DNA of 18,218 nt from Paenibacillus sp. oral taxon 786 str. D14 (GTDB taxonomy: Bacteria; Bacillota; Bacilli; Paenibacillales; Paenibacillaceae). The stretch spans positions 241,900 through 260,117 of the forward strand of contig NZ_GG695973.1 in the NCBI RefSeq assembly GCF_000159955.1, given 5' to 3'. Of the stretch, positions 1 through 8,197 are shown one piece after another. The notes beneath the pieces are model-generated. The model was given only the letters and a program-made list of their open reading frames with translations. It ran no database searches and was not told the DNA's origin. Position 1 is the stretch's first letter; every line of letters begins with the position of its first letter. Made by a program: the position numbers and the translations under genes.

Positions 1-63
1 TTTCTTAACAAGTGAATCAGGGTTTACTCTGGCTTGTTTCGAATTAATTTATCCAAATATGGG

Positions 64-103
64 AAAAATAAAAAAAGAGGTACTTCCATCGCTGGAAGCG
101 CCC
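64..103 (-). terminator. Rho-independent terminator after the GH91 gene
   Basis: Read on the minus strand, a stem CTTCCA-GCGA-TGGAAG (83-98) is extended by flanking GG/CC pairing and followed directly by a T-rich run (64-77). It lies about 95 bases beyond the stop of the GH91 gene and probably ends that transcript. On the plus strand no T-run follows the stem, so it works in one direction only. Confidence 0.72.
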
Positions 104-197
104 CAAAAAATTAAATGACAAACGAAATAATTTAAGTGTCCGACTTGCAATTGAAACTATTGAACAAAAATTACCACAAAATAGTTGAGTATATTAT

Positions 198-1541
198 TTA
201 TGCTCCTGGCGTTGGTGTGGCTCTGAATGCATTTACAGTCTTGTCCATAACAACCTGTGCATCGCTTCCCGAATCAAGAATCGTATTTTGAAGCGATTCT
301 TGTTCTACCAATACTGTTGTTACGGTAAGCGGCTCTGATGCTTCGGTAGTCAACAAAGCGTCTACTTGCGCAGAGAAACAAGAATCACTTACCTTGGCAT
401 GAACCTCAGTGGCAACAACATGATTATTAGAAATATAATTTCCATTACCCGAAACAATACGTATGATTACAGGTGTTGCACCTACCGGCTTGATGTTCTG
501 AGTATTAATTCCTAGAGAAAAGTGATTAGCAATTACAGAATTATTATTGCCGTTGATATAGAGGAGACCATACGAATCATCTAAACCATTGTCCATTCCC
601 AGAAAAGGAGTCCAAGGTTCATGATCACGTAAAAAGTGATTTGAAGAAACCAAGTTTTCCGAACAATTTCCCCTGAATACTACCATTCCCGGATAAAATG
701 AATGAAGTCTATTATTGGCGATACTGGAACGTGTCACACCATCAAAATAGATACTGCTCGCACCTCGTGGAAAAACATTATTCGCTGTAATCAAAAGTCC
801 ACCAAAATTTTGAGCGTAAATTGAATATCCTTTAAAACCAGCTCCTATCAAGTTATCGGTTATTTTTGAAGCCTGTCCCCAACCTCGTAGTTCTATACAG
901 TTACCACACTCAGCAATGAAATTATCGTGTATAGTCAGTGCATCAGCATGATAGATCGTAATTCCATGCTCTAAATACACAAAGCCCATGCCTGTAATCC
1001 GAAATGAGTCACAAGCGCTCGCAACATAAATACCCGTTTTCCCATTCATGTATGTGTTTTCCGGATTTATTTCTCCTGAACCATCTTCAATAAAATGCAA
1101 ACCATCAATACAAAAATCAGAAAACTCTACCGAACTTATTCGGGGATTTCCACTTCGTTCAACATAAAATGCAGCTCCTTTATATTCCTCATCATTTACT
1201 TCTAGGGGAATATCTACGAGTATGCGACTTCCTCCCGGCCATAATTCATGTAAATCCGGCCATTCATTCTCAGGAGTATTAAAACGAATACTCGAAGATG
1301 TAAACCCGTGTCCAGAACCCATAATTTTAAGATAACTGATGTCTATAACTACTTGACTGACAAGATGATAATCTCCCGGTGGAATATAGATAACCGCACC
1401 CGGCTTTCCGCCTTTATTCACATCAGTGTCCGTTTGCCTACTTTTAATATCTGCTATAATGCTATTAATTACCTCACCAATATCCTCATACGGATTACCG
1501 ACAGGCCACTCTGTTACGTCGTAATAATTTTTACTAGCCAT
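198..1541 (-). CDS. GH91 beta-helix protein, probable intracellular difructose anhydride (DFA III) hydrolase
   Basis: This 447-residue protein resembles inulin fructotransferases (inulin lyases): an N-terminal NYYDVTEW segment, the GKPGAVIYIPPGDY strand (45-58), a GSGHGF turn (75-80), and then many N-rich coils of a right-handed parallel beta-helix. GH91 holds two kinds of enzyme: secreted lyases turning inulin into DFA I or DFA III, and intracellular hydrolases opening DFA III to inulobiose. Asp206 and Glu217 are 11 residues apart, the spacing I recall for the catalytic pair of both kinds (D233/E244 in a Bacillus lyase, D207/E218 in an Arthrobacter hydrolase). The N-terminus is polar, with no signal peptide, which favours the hydrolase. 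The start is fixed by AGGAG at 1551-1555. The inulobiose formed would suit the intracellular GH32 enzyme at 3610-5049. GH91 membership is firm; hydrolase versus lyase, and DFA I versus III, is inference. It looks richer in A+T than the neighbouring kinase gene. Confidence 0.85.
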   Translation of the reverse strand: MASKNYYDVTEWPVGNPYEDIGEVINSIIADIKSRQTDTDVNKGGKPGAVIYIPPGDYHLVSQVVIDISYLKIMGSGHGFTSSSIRFNTPENEWPDLHELWPGGSRILVDIPLEVNDEEYKGAAFYVERSGNPRISSVEFSDFCIDGLHFIEDGSGEINPENTYMNGKTGIYVASACDSFRITGMGFVYLEHGITIYHADALTIHDNFIAECGNCIELRGWGQASKITDNLIGAGFKGYSIYAQNFGGLLITANNVFPRGASSIYFDGVTRSSIANNRLHSFYPGMVVFRGNCSENLVSSNHFLRDHEPWTPFLGMDNGLDDSYGLLYINGNNNSVIANHFSLGINTQNIKPVGATPVIIRIVSGNGNYISNNHVVATEVHAKVSDSCFSAQVDALLTTEASEPLTVTTVLVEQESLQNTILDSGSDAQVVMDKTVNAFRATPTPGA

Positions 1542-1950
1542 AGATAAATTCTCCTATCAATTAATTGTGTTTGTTCATAAACTACTTATTCCTGATATAG
1601 CTGGAAGTAAAGCCTAAGAACTCGTACTTTTCCTACAGCTTTTCCGATTATTTTCGCTCAGAAGGATCATTACTTGACAAGAAAAATCAGTTTTTCCGAA
1701 AGACGTTCAGATTCTTAATAAGACTTTATGAACTCGCTCAATTCTTATTATCTTTCATTTAAGACGAAAAGCGCTGTCTACTTGTCGACAACATAGTATA
1801 TTCCGAATGCACGTCGGAGTTTAGGGGAGGATTACCAACCTTTAATCCGCAGCAGGAGCTCCCCCTGCCAATTTAGACATAGAGTTAGTCTTGAAGTCAA
1901 AGACTAACAAAGCTAACCAGCCTCTGCGGGCTCCCCCCATCACAAGCATT
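1542..1950. other. Intergenic region with stem-loops between fructokinase and GH91 genes
   Basis: This 409-base A+T-rich gap has no convincing gene. The left part must hold the GH91 ribosome binding site and possibly its promoter; on the minus strand a weak TTGAGC / TTAAGA pair with 17-base spacing lies near 1720-1745. The right part holds three stem-loops: GGATTA/TAATCC at 1829-1848, GCAGG/CCTGC at 1852-1868 and a 9-bp perfect stem GTTAGTCTT/AAGACTAAC at 1884-1908. None has a long T-run. A loose GAAAAGCGCT site at 1766-1775 resembles the operators described further right, but is imperfect. Confidence 0.5.
1884..1908 (-). terminator. Stem-loop after the fructokinase gene, possible weak terminator or mRNA end
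   Basis: There is a perfect 9-bp stem, GTTAGTCTT with AAGACTAAC, around a 7-base loop, starting 43 bases past the kinase stop. On the minus strand it is followed by TCTATGTCT, a poor T-run. It may end or protect the kinase message, or attenuate read-through into the GH91 gene. Confidence 0.4.
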
Positions 1951-2823
1951 CTACACTTCCCACACCCGATCCCTCGCTAAGGCAAAGCAGCCGACCGTCC
2001 CTGCATTATTTTCTAACGCCGGCGTCACGATATATTGGGAGAGCTCGGGCGTTCGGACGTAATCGTTCAGCAAATCCTTGAATTTCACGCGCACGCGCTG
2101 AACCATGTGCTCTTGCTGCATAACGCCCCCACCGAAAATAATCCGCTCCGGGGAAAGCTGGAGCGTCGCGGTGTACGCACATTGCGCAATGTAATACGCT
2201 TCGATCTCCCAGTACAGGTGATCTGCCGGCAGTTCTTGGCCCTTTATACCGAATCGCTTCTCGATCGCCGGCCCCGCCGCCAACCCTTCCAGACAATTCT
2301 GATGATAGGGACAAGCCCCTTCAAAGTGATCGTCTGGGTGTTGACGAACGAGGATATGTCCCATCTCAGGGTGACTGAATCCTTCGATGAATTGCCCCTG
2401 CTGGATGGCCCCGCCGCCGACGCCCGTTCCGATCGTATAGTAGACGATACTGGACAAGCCTTGGCCGTGCCCTTTCACATATTCCCCATAGGCTGCCGCA
2501 TTGACATCGGTTGTCCAAGCGATGGGCACATGCAATGCCTCGGTTATCGTCCCTACAAAATCAAAGTCCTTCCAAGCCAGCTTCGGTGTCGAGGTTATAT
2601 AGCCATACGTTGGCGAAGCCGGATGAATATCAATCGGACCGAATGAGCCGATTCCAATCGCCTGCAATTCCTCTGTATATTGTTGAAAAAAATCAATCAC
2701 GAGCGTTAGCGTCTCGCTTGGCGTCGTTGTGGGAAAGCTGACTCTCTTGATAATCTCCAGTTCCGACGTACCTACACTGCAGACGAATTTCGTCCCGCCC
2801 GCTTCAATCGAGCCCAGTAGCAT
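1951..2823 (-). CDS. ROK-family fructokinase
   Basis: This 290-residue sugar kinase should phosphorylate fructose to fructose 6-phosphate with ATP. The N-terminal phosphate loop reads GSIEAGGTKF (4-13). Asp106 in TTDVNAAAYGE is the expected catalytic base, GTGVGGG (132-138) is the second glycine-rich loop, and His156, Cys171, His174 and Cys177 form the zinc site typical of the YdhR-type ROK fructokinases. The length is normal. The start at 2823 was chosen because GGGAGG lies 7 bases before it; an in-frame ATGATG at 2841 has only a weak GGAAG upstream. That upstream ATG overlaps the stop of the decayed repressor, so the two genes were once tightly linked. The kinase completes the import-hydrolysis-phosphorylation chain encoded upstream. 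Kinase type is sure; fructose as substrate rests on the family and context. Confidence 0.9.
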   Translation of the reverse strand: MLLGSIEAGGTKFVCSVGTSELEIIKRVSFPTTTPSETLTLVIDFFQQYTEELQAIGIGSFGPIDIHPASPTYGYITSTPKLAWKDFDFVGTITEALHVPIAWTTDVNAAAYGEYVKGHGQGLSSIVYYTIGTGVGGGAIQQGQFIEGFSHPEMGHILVRQHPDDHFEGACPYHQNCLEGLAAGPAIEKRFGIKGQELPADHLYWEIEAYYIAQCAYTATLQLSPERIIFGGGVMQQEHMVQRVRVKFKDLLNDYVRTPELSQYIVTPALENNAGTVGCFALARDRVWEV

Positions 2824-2837
2824 TTCTCTTCCTCCCA

Positions 2838-3578
2838 TCATTGTTCTTCCGTCAGATGAACATCCAACTCATAGATCATTTAATCGATTTCCTTCTTGTC
2901 CATTAACTCCACCAAGAGCGCGACGGCTTTCTTGGCCAGCTCCTCATTAGGCTGGATGACGCTTGGAAAAGAAGGATAGGTCATCTAACGACACATAGGT
3001 CCCATCATATCCGACTCATCTCAATGCTTGAGTAACCCGAATGCATCGCTTCAAAGCTTGTCTAAGCATCGCAATGATGACCAGATTTACCGAGAAGATT
3101 CCATCAATATCTGGATACTGCGTCAGTATTTCATCAGCCACCTCAATATGGCTACATAAATCAAATTGATTCCAAGCGAGCTCGTACGTAGCACACGGAA
3201 TATGATGGCTGTTTATTTCGAATTCAAAGGTGCGATAACGCTTGTTGCAGTATCTTAATCTAACCTTTTTCTTTTTCACTTGAATTCGCCGTATTTCACA
3301 AAATTATTTTCAAGTTCCTGGAATTCAGTTATTCTCATTAAATGCCATGATCGTCGAGAAAAAAGGATGTTTCACATCCGGAATCACGAGGCCGATCAAA
3401 TAAGTCTTATTTTTGAATAAATTACGTGCGACTTGATTAGGTATATAATTCAATTCATCAATAGCTTGTTGGATCGTCGCTCCTGTCTTTGCGGAAATAT
3501 ATCCTTGTTATTCAAATACCCGGATACCATTTTGATGGAAACCCCCGCTTTCTTTGCCACATCACTAATAATCGCCAA
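2838..3578 (-). pseudogene. Decayed LacI-family repressor
   Basis: Remnants of a LacI/ScrR-type repressor lie in all three minus-strand frames. From a TTG start with AAGGG upstream, one reads AIISDVAKKAGVSIKMVSGY, a helix-turn-helix, ending at NNK. After a one-base shift comes ISAKTGATIQQAIDELNYIP, then VARNLF and HPFFSTIMAF. A large part of the sugar-binding domain is missing near 3280-3340. The piece at 3016-3279 has CNKRY, TYELAWNQFDL and YPDIDGIFSVN. A stop follows, then VGYDGTYVSLDDL, another shift, FPSVIQPNEELAKKAVALL, an in-frame TAA, and MIYELDVHLTEEQ. There are thus at least two frameshifts, one deletion and two nonsense changes; single-base sequencing errors cannot explain this. Intact, it would have repressed the fructose or fructan operon in which it sits. 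It lies between GH32 and the fructokinase. Confidence 0.85.
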
Positions 3579-3609
3579 GATCGAGCACCCTTTCTCATCT
3601 TGCAACCAA

Positions 3610-5049
3610 CTAATTACGTATTTCACTAAGGTTTAATCTAATTATTGTATTTGGAGAATCGCTCGTCACCGTAATTATTCGCTTGCCCTTTTTCATGAAG
3701 TTATTTACAGAGAACATTTTTCCTGATTCCACTCCAAAAATCTCCAAGCTGCAGCTATCGGAATACAAAAGAAGCGGTTCATTGTCAGCAGCCACCATCG
3801 ATTTCCCTGTTTTTCCAAACGGATTGTTAACATTGAAGTATTCTACACGCGTTCGAGAGCAAACAATCTGATCGGCGACTCCCTGCTCATTTCTGATGGT
3901 CAACGTTAAAGTACCCTGAAGATCCGTTCGATCTAATTCGAGCATAAAACTCTCCGACATTTCTGCGGTTAACAGACGCTCTTCTTTCCAGACAAAAATC
4001 TCTTGAAACAGATACTGATTCTTCATATATTGCGAGATTTCTTGAATAGGTCTGAAACTTAAATGTGAACCCTTCAAAGTCACTTCTCTTGGCAAGCTCA
4101 TCGCCCCGCACCACTGATCCATCTCTGACGTCGGGCCAAAATCTTTCCACCATGGCATCCAATCCCATCCATTCTGCCAAGCCATCATAATCCTTCGACC
4201 TTGATGGTCTAAAATCGATTGCGGCGCGTAAAAATCAAACCCATAATCAATCACTTCTTCGGATTCAATCCTAAACTTCCCCGTCGCATCATCGATGGTT
4301 CCAATCAAATATAGCGTTGTCGTCTCGCCGAGGCCCATTGGTGAAAAAAGAAGGACCGCCTTCTCTCCGATCCTAAAGAAATCCGGACATTCCCACATGG
4401 TCCCATAATTGCCTTGATAATCAACGAATGGGCCCGAGAGTTCCCAATCCACTAGATTATCCGACGTGTAATACAAGGCGTTTCCTCTCCCCGAAATACT
4501 CGTACCGACAATCATATGATACCGGCCATTATGCTTCCATACCTTCGGATCACGAAAATTCTCAGGCGTAACACCCGGATAATCCGCTTCGATAATCGGA
4601 TTTCCCGCATACTTCGTAAACTTCACCCCATCTTCACTGATCGCAAGACATTGGGTCTGAATCACTTTTTCCCCTTGGAGGATCGTTCCGGTGTAGAAGA
4701 TATATAATCTACCGTCTTTCTCAATCGCTGTTCCTGAGAAACAACCGCCTTTTTCATGATCGTCATAAGCTTCGCTCGGCGCCAATGCCACAGGGAGGTG
4801 CTCCCAGTGAATCAAATCTTTACTTTTGGCATGACCCCAGTACATTGCACCCCAATAAGGCTTGTACGGATGAAATTGATAGAATAAATGATACTCGCCT
4901 CGATACTGAATGAATCCATTCGGGTCATTCAACCAACCAACAGGTGTGCAGAAATGATAATTTTGGCGATATTGACTTTGACTGATTTTATCTCGATACT
5001 GGTTCAAATAGATATTCGCTTCTGCAATTCTTTGCTCATGCAAATCCAT
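3610..5049 (-). CDS. Intracellular GH32 beta-fructofuranosidase (SacA/levanase-like)
   Basis: This 479-residue enzyme hydrolyses terminal beta-fructosyl bonds of sucrose, inulobiose or fructo-oligosaccharides. All three GH32 motifs are present: WLNDPNG with nucleophile Asp42, FRDP with Asp167, and WECPD with acid/base Glu220. The five-bladed propeller is followed by the C-terminal beta-sandwich (about 345-479). There is no signal peptide, so it acts in the cytoplasm on imported sugar. GGAGGG lies 7 bases before the start. It sits 24 bases after the second permease gene, clearly in the same operon. It is not a close relative of the two GH32 proteins in the right half of the window: it keeps Asp as nucleophile and WECP, where they have Glu and WELP. 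Sucrose-6-phosphate as substrate is less likely, because the partner transporter is an ABC system rather than a PTS. Confidence 0.92.
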   Translation of the reverse strand: MDLHEQRIAEANIYLNQYRDKISQSQYRQNYHFCTPVGWLNDPNGFIQYRGEYHLFYQFHPYKPYWGAMYWGHAKSKDLIHWEHLPVALAPSEAYDDHEKGGCFSGTAIEKDGRLYIFYTGTILQGEKVIQTQCLAISEDGVKFTKYAGNPIIEADYPGVTPENFRDPKVWKHNGRYHMIVGTSISGRGNALYYTSDNLVDWELSGPFVDYQGNYGTMWECPDFFRIGEKAVLLFSPMGLGETTTLYLIGTIDDATGKFRIESEEVIDYGFDFYAPQSILDHQGRRIMMAWQNGWDWMPWWKDFGPTSEMDQWCGAMSLPREVTLKGSHLSFRPIQEISQYMKNQYLFQEIFVWKEERLLTAEMSESFMLELDRTDLQGTLTLTIRNEQGVADQIVCSRTRVEYFNVNNPFGKTGKSMVAADNEPLLLYSDSCSLEIFGVESGKMFSVNNFMKKGKRIITVTSDSPNTIIRLNLSEIRN

Positions 5050-5073
5050 GCTGATCCCTCCGACATCGTTGTA

Positions 5074-5928
5074 TTATTCCTTCACGGACCCGGCCAACAT
5101 GCCAGATACCAGATATTTCTGTAAGAAGAACGAGATGACGATTACCGGAAAACTAAATAAAGTTGCTGCCGCCGTCATTGGTCCCAGATCCAAGTTGTAT
5201 GCCGTCAAAAACTCCGACAACGCAACGGGCACGGTCTTTGCTGAGCTGCTCGTCAGTAGAAGTGCTAGCAAGAAATCGTTCCACGCCAACAAAAAGGTGA
5301 AGATGCCCGTTGAAATCATCCCTGGAATGGTGATCGGCAGAATGACTTTTCGAAAGCTCACTATCGGGGAAGCTCCGTCAATCGAAGCCGCCTCATCCAT
5401 ATCAACTGGAATGGCTTTAAAAAAGCTAATCATCATCCACAGTACAAATGGCATATTGACAGCTGCATACACCACGACTAGGGCAGGCAAATAATCATAG
5501 AAACCGAATTTTTGGATCAATGCGTAAATTGGAACCGCGATACTGGACATCGGAATCATCTTGAGGCACAGGACAAGTATCAAGAAGAACCCGCTTAATT
5601 TCGATGCTGCTGTTCTGGAAATAGCATACGAAGCCATAGATCCTAAGATCAGACAAATAAGAGTACCCACTGTTGCCGCAACAATACTGTTAAGAAAGAA
5701 TGTACCCATCCCCGTATATTGCGATAATTGGATATAATTTTCGATCGAGAAGGCCTTTGGAAAGAAGGTTGGGGACGTGGAAATTACTTCATTGGACGGC
5801 TTAAATGAGGATAGCAATATATATAAGTACGGAAATATAAAGAGGACCAAAAACAATGCAGCTACTCCGTATATGATAAAGATCCAAACATTGTCTTTTC
5901 TATTTCGCCCGAGTTGTTCTGCAAACAA
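5074..5928 (-). CDS. ABC sugar transporter permease, MalG/UgpE type
   Basis: This 284-residue inner-membrane permease of a carbohydrate uptake system (CUT1 type) has six likely membrane segments, starting with IIYGVAALFLVLFIFPYLY. The cytoplasmic EAA loop, DEAASIDGASPIVSFRKVIL (188-207), docks the ATPase. The start is a TTG at 5928, preceded by GGGAG with 9-base spacing and lying 13 bases after the stop of the first permease; no better ATG exists. With its partner permease it forms the membrane channel fed by the lipoprotein encoded at 6917-8197. The substrate is inferred from the GH32, kinase and GH91 neighbours as short inulin-type oligosaccharides or DFAs. Confidence 0.93.
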   Translation of the reverse strand: MFAEQLGRNRKDNVWIFIIYGVAALFLVLFIFPYLYILLSSFKPSNEVISTSPTFFPKAFSIENYIQLSQYTGMGTFFLNSIVAATVGTLICLILGSMASYAISRTAASKLSGFFLILVLCLKMIPMSSIAVPIYALIQKFGFYDYLPALVVVYAAVNMPFVLWMMISFFKAIPVDMDEAASIDGASPIVSFRKVILPITIPGMISTGIFTFLLAWNDFLLALLLTSSSAKTVPVALSEFLTAYNLDLGPMTAAATLFSFPVIVISFFLQKYLVSGMLAGSVKE

Positions 5929-5941
5929 TGGAATCGTCTCC

Positions 5942-6868
5942 CTATTCTTTTACTTTTCGCATAGATAGCAACGTAATTCCTACCAACAGCACAATGAAGA
6001 TCACGGCCATTGCACTCGCATACCCTACATCACCGTACCGTTGAAGCATCTTGTATATATGTACGCTCAAGAGCTCGGATGAATTGACAGGCCCCCCTTG
6101 CGTCATGACCCATATAATATCGAAGGAACGCGCAGCATCAATAATCCGCACGACCAGAGCGCTCATAAGAATCGGTTTAATATTCGGTATTATAATCTTG
6201 AAAATCATTTGCGAACGACTCGCACCTTCGATTTCCGCCGCTTCGTATAGACTGTCCGGAACACCTTGAATCCCCGCTAGAAACATCAACATCATAAAGG
6301 GTGTTGTTAGCCAGACATCCGCAATGATACATGACAGAAGAGAAATTTTAGGGTCGGCCAGCCAGAGTATGCTGCTGGTGGATTCAATTAGCCCCAGCTT
6401 CACCAATAACGTATTAATAATGCCGAACTGGTTGCTCAGCATGAATTTCCAGATCAAGCCGGCCACAAGTGGTGCAATCATTAATGGCGACAAAATCAAA
6501 GTACGCAAGAAGCGGAACCCACGATATTTATGGGTAAAAACAACTGCCAAGGTCAAGCCAAGTGCTGTCTCAAAGCCTACTGCCAACAACACATAAATGA
6601 CCGTATTCTTAAATGAGTTCCAAAACGAAGCAGATTCTACAGCACGGAGGTAATGATCACCCCCCGCAAAAGTTCGTACCCCAACATCATTGGTAACAAA
6701 GAAACTGTCGAACACAAGCATGAATAACGGATATAACAAGAACAGGAACATAAAAATAGCTGCTGGCAAGAAAAACAACATCAATGTTTTCCGATCAATG
6801 GTCGAGGACATTCGTTTCTGAGATTTTTTTTTTGGAAGAGACGCTTCTGTTATCGTGGTGATGTGCAT
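5942..6868 (-). CDS. ABC sugar transporter permease, MalF/UgpA type
   Basis: This 308-residue permease, first of the pair, has a polar, lysine-rich N-terminus (1-28) followed by six likely membrane segments beginning at LMLFFLPAAIFMFLFLLYPL. Its EAA loop is EAAEIEGASRSQMIFKIIIP (209-228). The start has AAAGGAG with 8-base spacing. It follows the binding-protein gene after 48 bases that contain a strong stem-loop, so expression is probably lower than that of the binding protein. The pair lacks a linked ATPase gene, which is normal in Firmicutes where one MsmX-like ATPase serves several CUT1 importers. Substrate is inferred from context. Confidence 0.93.
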   Translation of the reverse strand: MHITTITEASLPKKKSQKRMSSTIDRKTLMLFFLPAAIFMFLFLLYPLFMLVFDSFFVTNDVGVRTFAGGDHYLRAVESASFWNSFKNTVIYVLLAVGFETALGLTLAVVFTHKYRGFRFLRTLILSPLMIAPLVAGLIWKFMLSNQFGIINTLLVKLGLIESTSSILWLADPKISLLSCIIADVWLTTPFMMLMFLAGIQGVPDSLYEAAEIEGASRSQMIFKIIIPNIKPILMSALVVRIIDAARSFDIIWVMTQGGPVNSSELLSVHIYKMLQRYGDVGYASAMAVIFIVLLVGITLLSMRKVKE

Positions 6869-6886
6869 TGTTAGGCTCCTTTCTTA

Positions 6887-6910
6887 GGTGGCACGTTCGA
6901 ACGTACCACC
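6887..6910. terminator. Strong inverted repeat between binding-protein and permease genes
   Basis: A 24-base near-perfect inverted repeat (GGTGG at 6887-6891 with CCACC at 6906-6910, around ACGTTCGAACGT, one G-T wobble) lies just after the binding-protein stop. A T6 run follows on the plus strand but not on the minus strand, where the operon is read. In the operon direction it more likely protects the 3' end of the binding-protein mRNA or attenuates expression of the permeases than ends transcription fully. Confidence 0.65.
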
Positions 6911-6916
6911 TTTTTT

Positions 6917-8197
6917 CTATCTGCCTAGAATTTCTTCGATTTGCTTTTTAGCCAATGTTAATTCCGTGGTTGGATCGCTGCCGGATAGAACCTTTTGCAG
7001 CATCGGCGAGAGAACTTCATTCTCAATTTGGCTCCACTGCGCAATCTGTGGTCTGTTCTGCGTCTGTGCTCCGTTAAGTGTCGCTTCAATCGCCTTCACA
7101 TGCGCATATTGCGGATTATCAATATACTTTTCAAAGACTGACTTTCGAGCTGCTACCCCTAACGCTTCCATATACAGCTCATTTTGATCGTACATGAACT
7201 TGAGATACTGCTCCGCAATGTCTTTCTTCGGGGAATCCTTCAAGACTACTTGATACCATGGCCCTGGCACCGCACCCATTTCTTTCGCTCCCGCAATCAT
7301 CGGTGCAGCACCGACCTGCCCTGGCAACGCTTTATCTGAGGAGAGGTAAAAATGTCCCCATGCAAGCTGCATCGCCAATTTCCCGTTATTAAATAGCTCC
7401 GCAGTTTCGCTACTTGCAATCGACAGATAATCCTCAGGGACAACTTTTTCTTTGACTAGATTCTGCAAGAAAGTGAGCGATTGCACATACGGCTCTTCAG
7501 TGATATTCACTTCGCCATTACGATCCAGCACCAAGGAATCAACACCCGCTTGAGTAACATGGTCGAGCCAACTGCTGACAGCATCGCCGCCTGTCTGACC
7601 GAAGACGGACGTGCCATACATTCCATTCCTTGTGAAGAATTTCGCAACATCCTCATACTCTTTCCAACTCGTTGGTGCCTTCAAGGCGTAGCCAAATTCC
7701 TTCTCGAAGTTCGCTTGGTTATTCGGGTCCTCGAACAAATCTTTTCGGTAGAGCAAAATTTTAGAATTGGTCCAAGTCGGAATCCCTAGCAATTCACCAT
7801 TTATCGTAGCGCTTTGATTTAATTGAGGTAAGAAATCATTCATCTGTTCTTCCGTCAGCACATTCCCTAACGGTTCCAGTCCCTTCGCTAAGGAAGGAAA
7901 CCATAATACATCAATAATCGCTACATCGTGGGTCGATTTTTTCGCATCAATCTCAGCCTTCAACTTATCGTATACCCCGCTATAAGGAACAGAATCGATC
8001 TTGATTTTATAGCCTGTCTGTTCCTCAAACTTCGCTGCGGTTTTATTCGCCACTTCAAAAGCTGGACCACCGCCTTCAACTAATAACGTTAATGTCTTGT
8101 CATTAGAGCTACCTGCAGAGTTACTTCCACATCCGACTAACACAACCAAGAAACAAAGAAACAGTACGGTACTCATCATTACACGTGTTGTTTTCAT
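6917..8197 (-). CDS. ABC transporter sugar-binding lipoprotein
   Basis: This 426-residue extracellular solute-binding protein (family 1, CUT1 type) captures the sugar for the two permeases downstream. Residues 1-22 form a lipoprotein signal peptide (MKTTRVMM, then a hydrophobic stretch) ending in the lipobox LVGC, with Cys23 as the lipid-bearing residue. The mature part begins with a serine/asparagine linker, then TLTLLVEGGGPAFEVANKTA, FEEQTGYKIKIDSVPY and DVAIIDVLWFPSL, typical of this fold. The start at 8197 was chosen because GGAGA precedes it and it places the lipobox correctly. The frame stays open upstream to 8329, and an ATG at 8296 also has an AGAGGG ahead, but starting there would bury the signal peptide. 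The first gene of the operon, it faces the AraC gene across a shared promoter region. The ligand is inferred, not shown. Confidence 0.93.
   Translation of the reverse strand: MKTTRVMMSTVLFLCFLVVLVGCGSNSAGSSNDKTLTLLVEGGGPAFEVANKTAAKFEEQTGYKIKIDSVPYSGVYDKLKAEIDAKKSTHDVAIIDVLWFPSLAKGLEPLGNVLTEEQMNDFLPQLNQSATINGELLGIPTWTNSKILLYRKDLFEDPNNQANFEKEFGYALKAPTSWKEYEDVAKFFTRNGMYGTSVFGQTGGDAVSSWLDHVTQAGVDSLVLDRNGEVNITEEPYVQSLTFLQNLVKEKVVPEDYLSIASSETAELFNNGKLAMQLAWGHFYLSSDKALPGQVGAAPMIAGAKEMGAVPGPWYQVVLKDSPKKDIAEQYLKFMYDQNELYMEALGVAARKSVFEKYIDNPQYAHVKAIEATLNGAQTQNRPQIAQWSQIENEVLSPMLQKVLSGSDPTTELTLAKKQIEEILGR

Noticed and set aside
1..117. Open plus-strand frame from the left edge, about 38 codons
   Set aside because: It has no start in the window, no recognisable motif, ends within the GH91 terminator region and overlaps the terminator stem. 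I cannot tell it from chance.
2035..2646. Plus-strand open frame of about 200 codons opposite the fructokinase
   Set aside because: It is the mirror of a GC-richer coding gene, has no ribosome binding site and no family motifs. The kinase on the other strand is certain.
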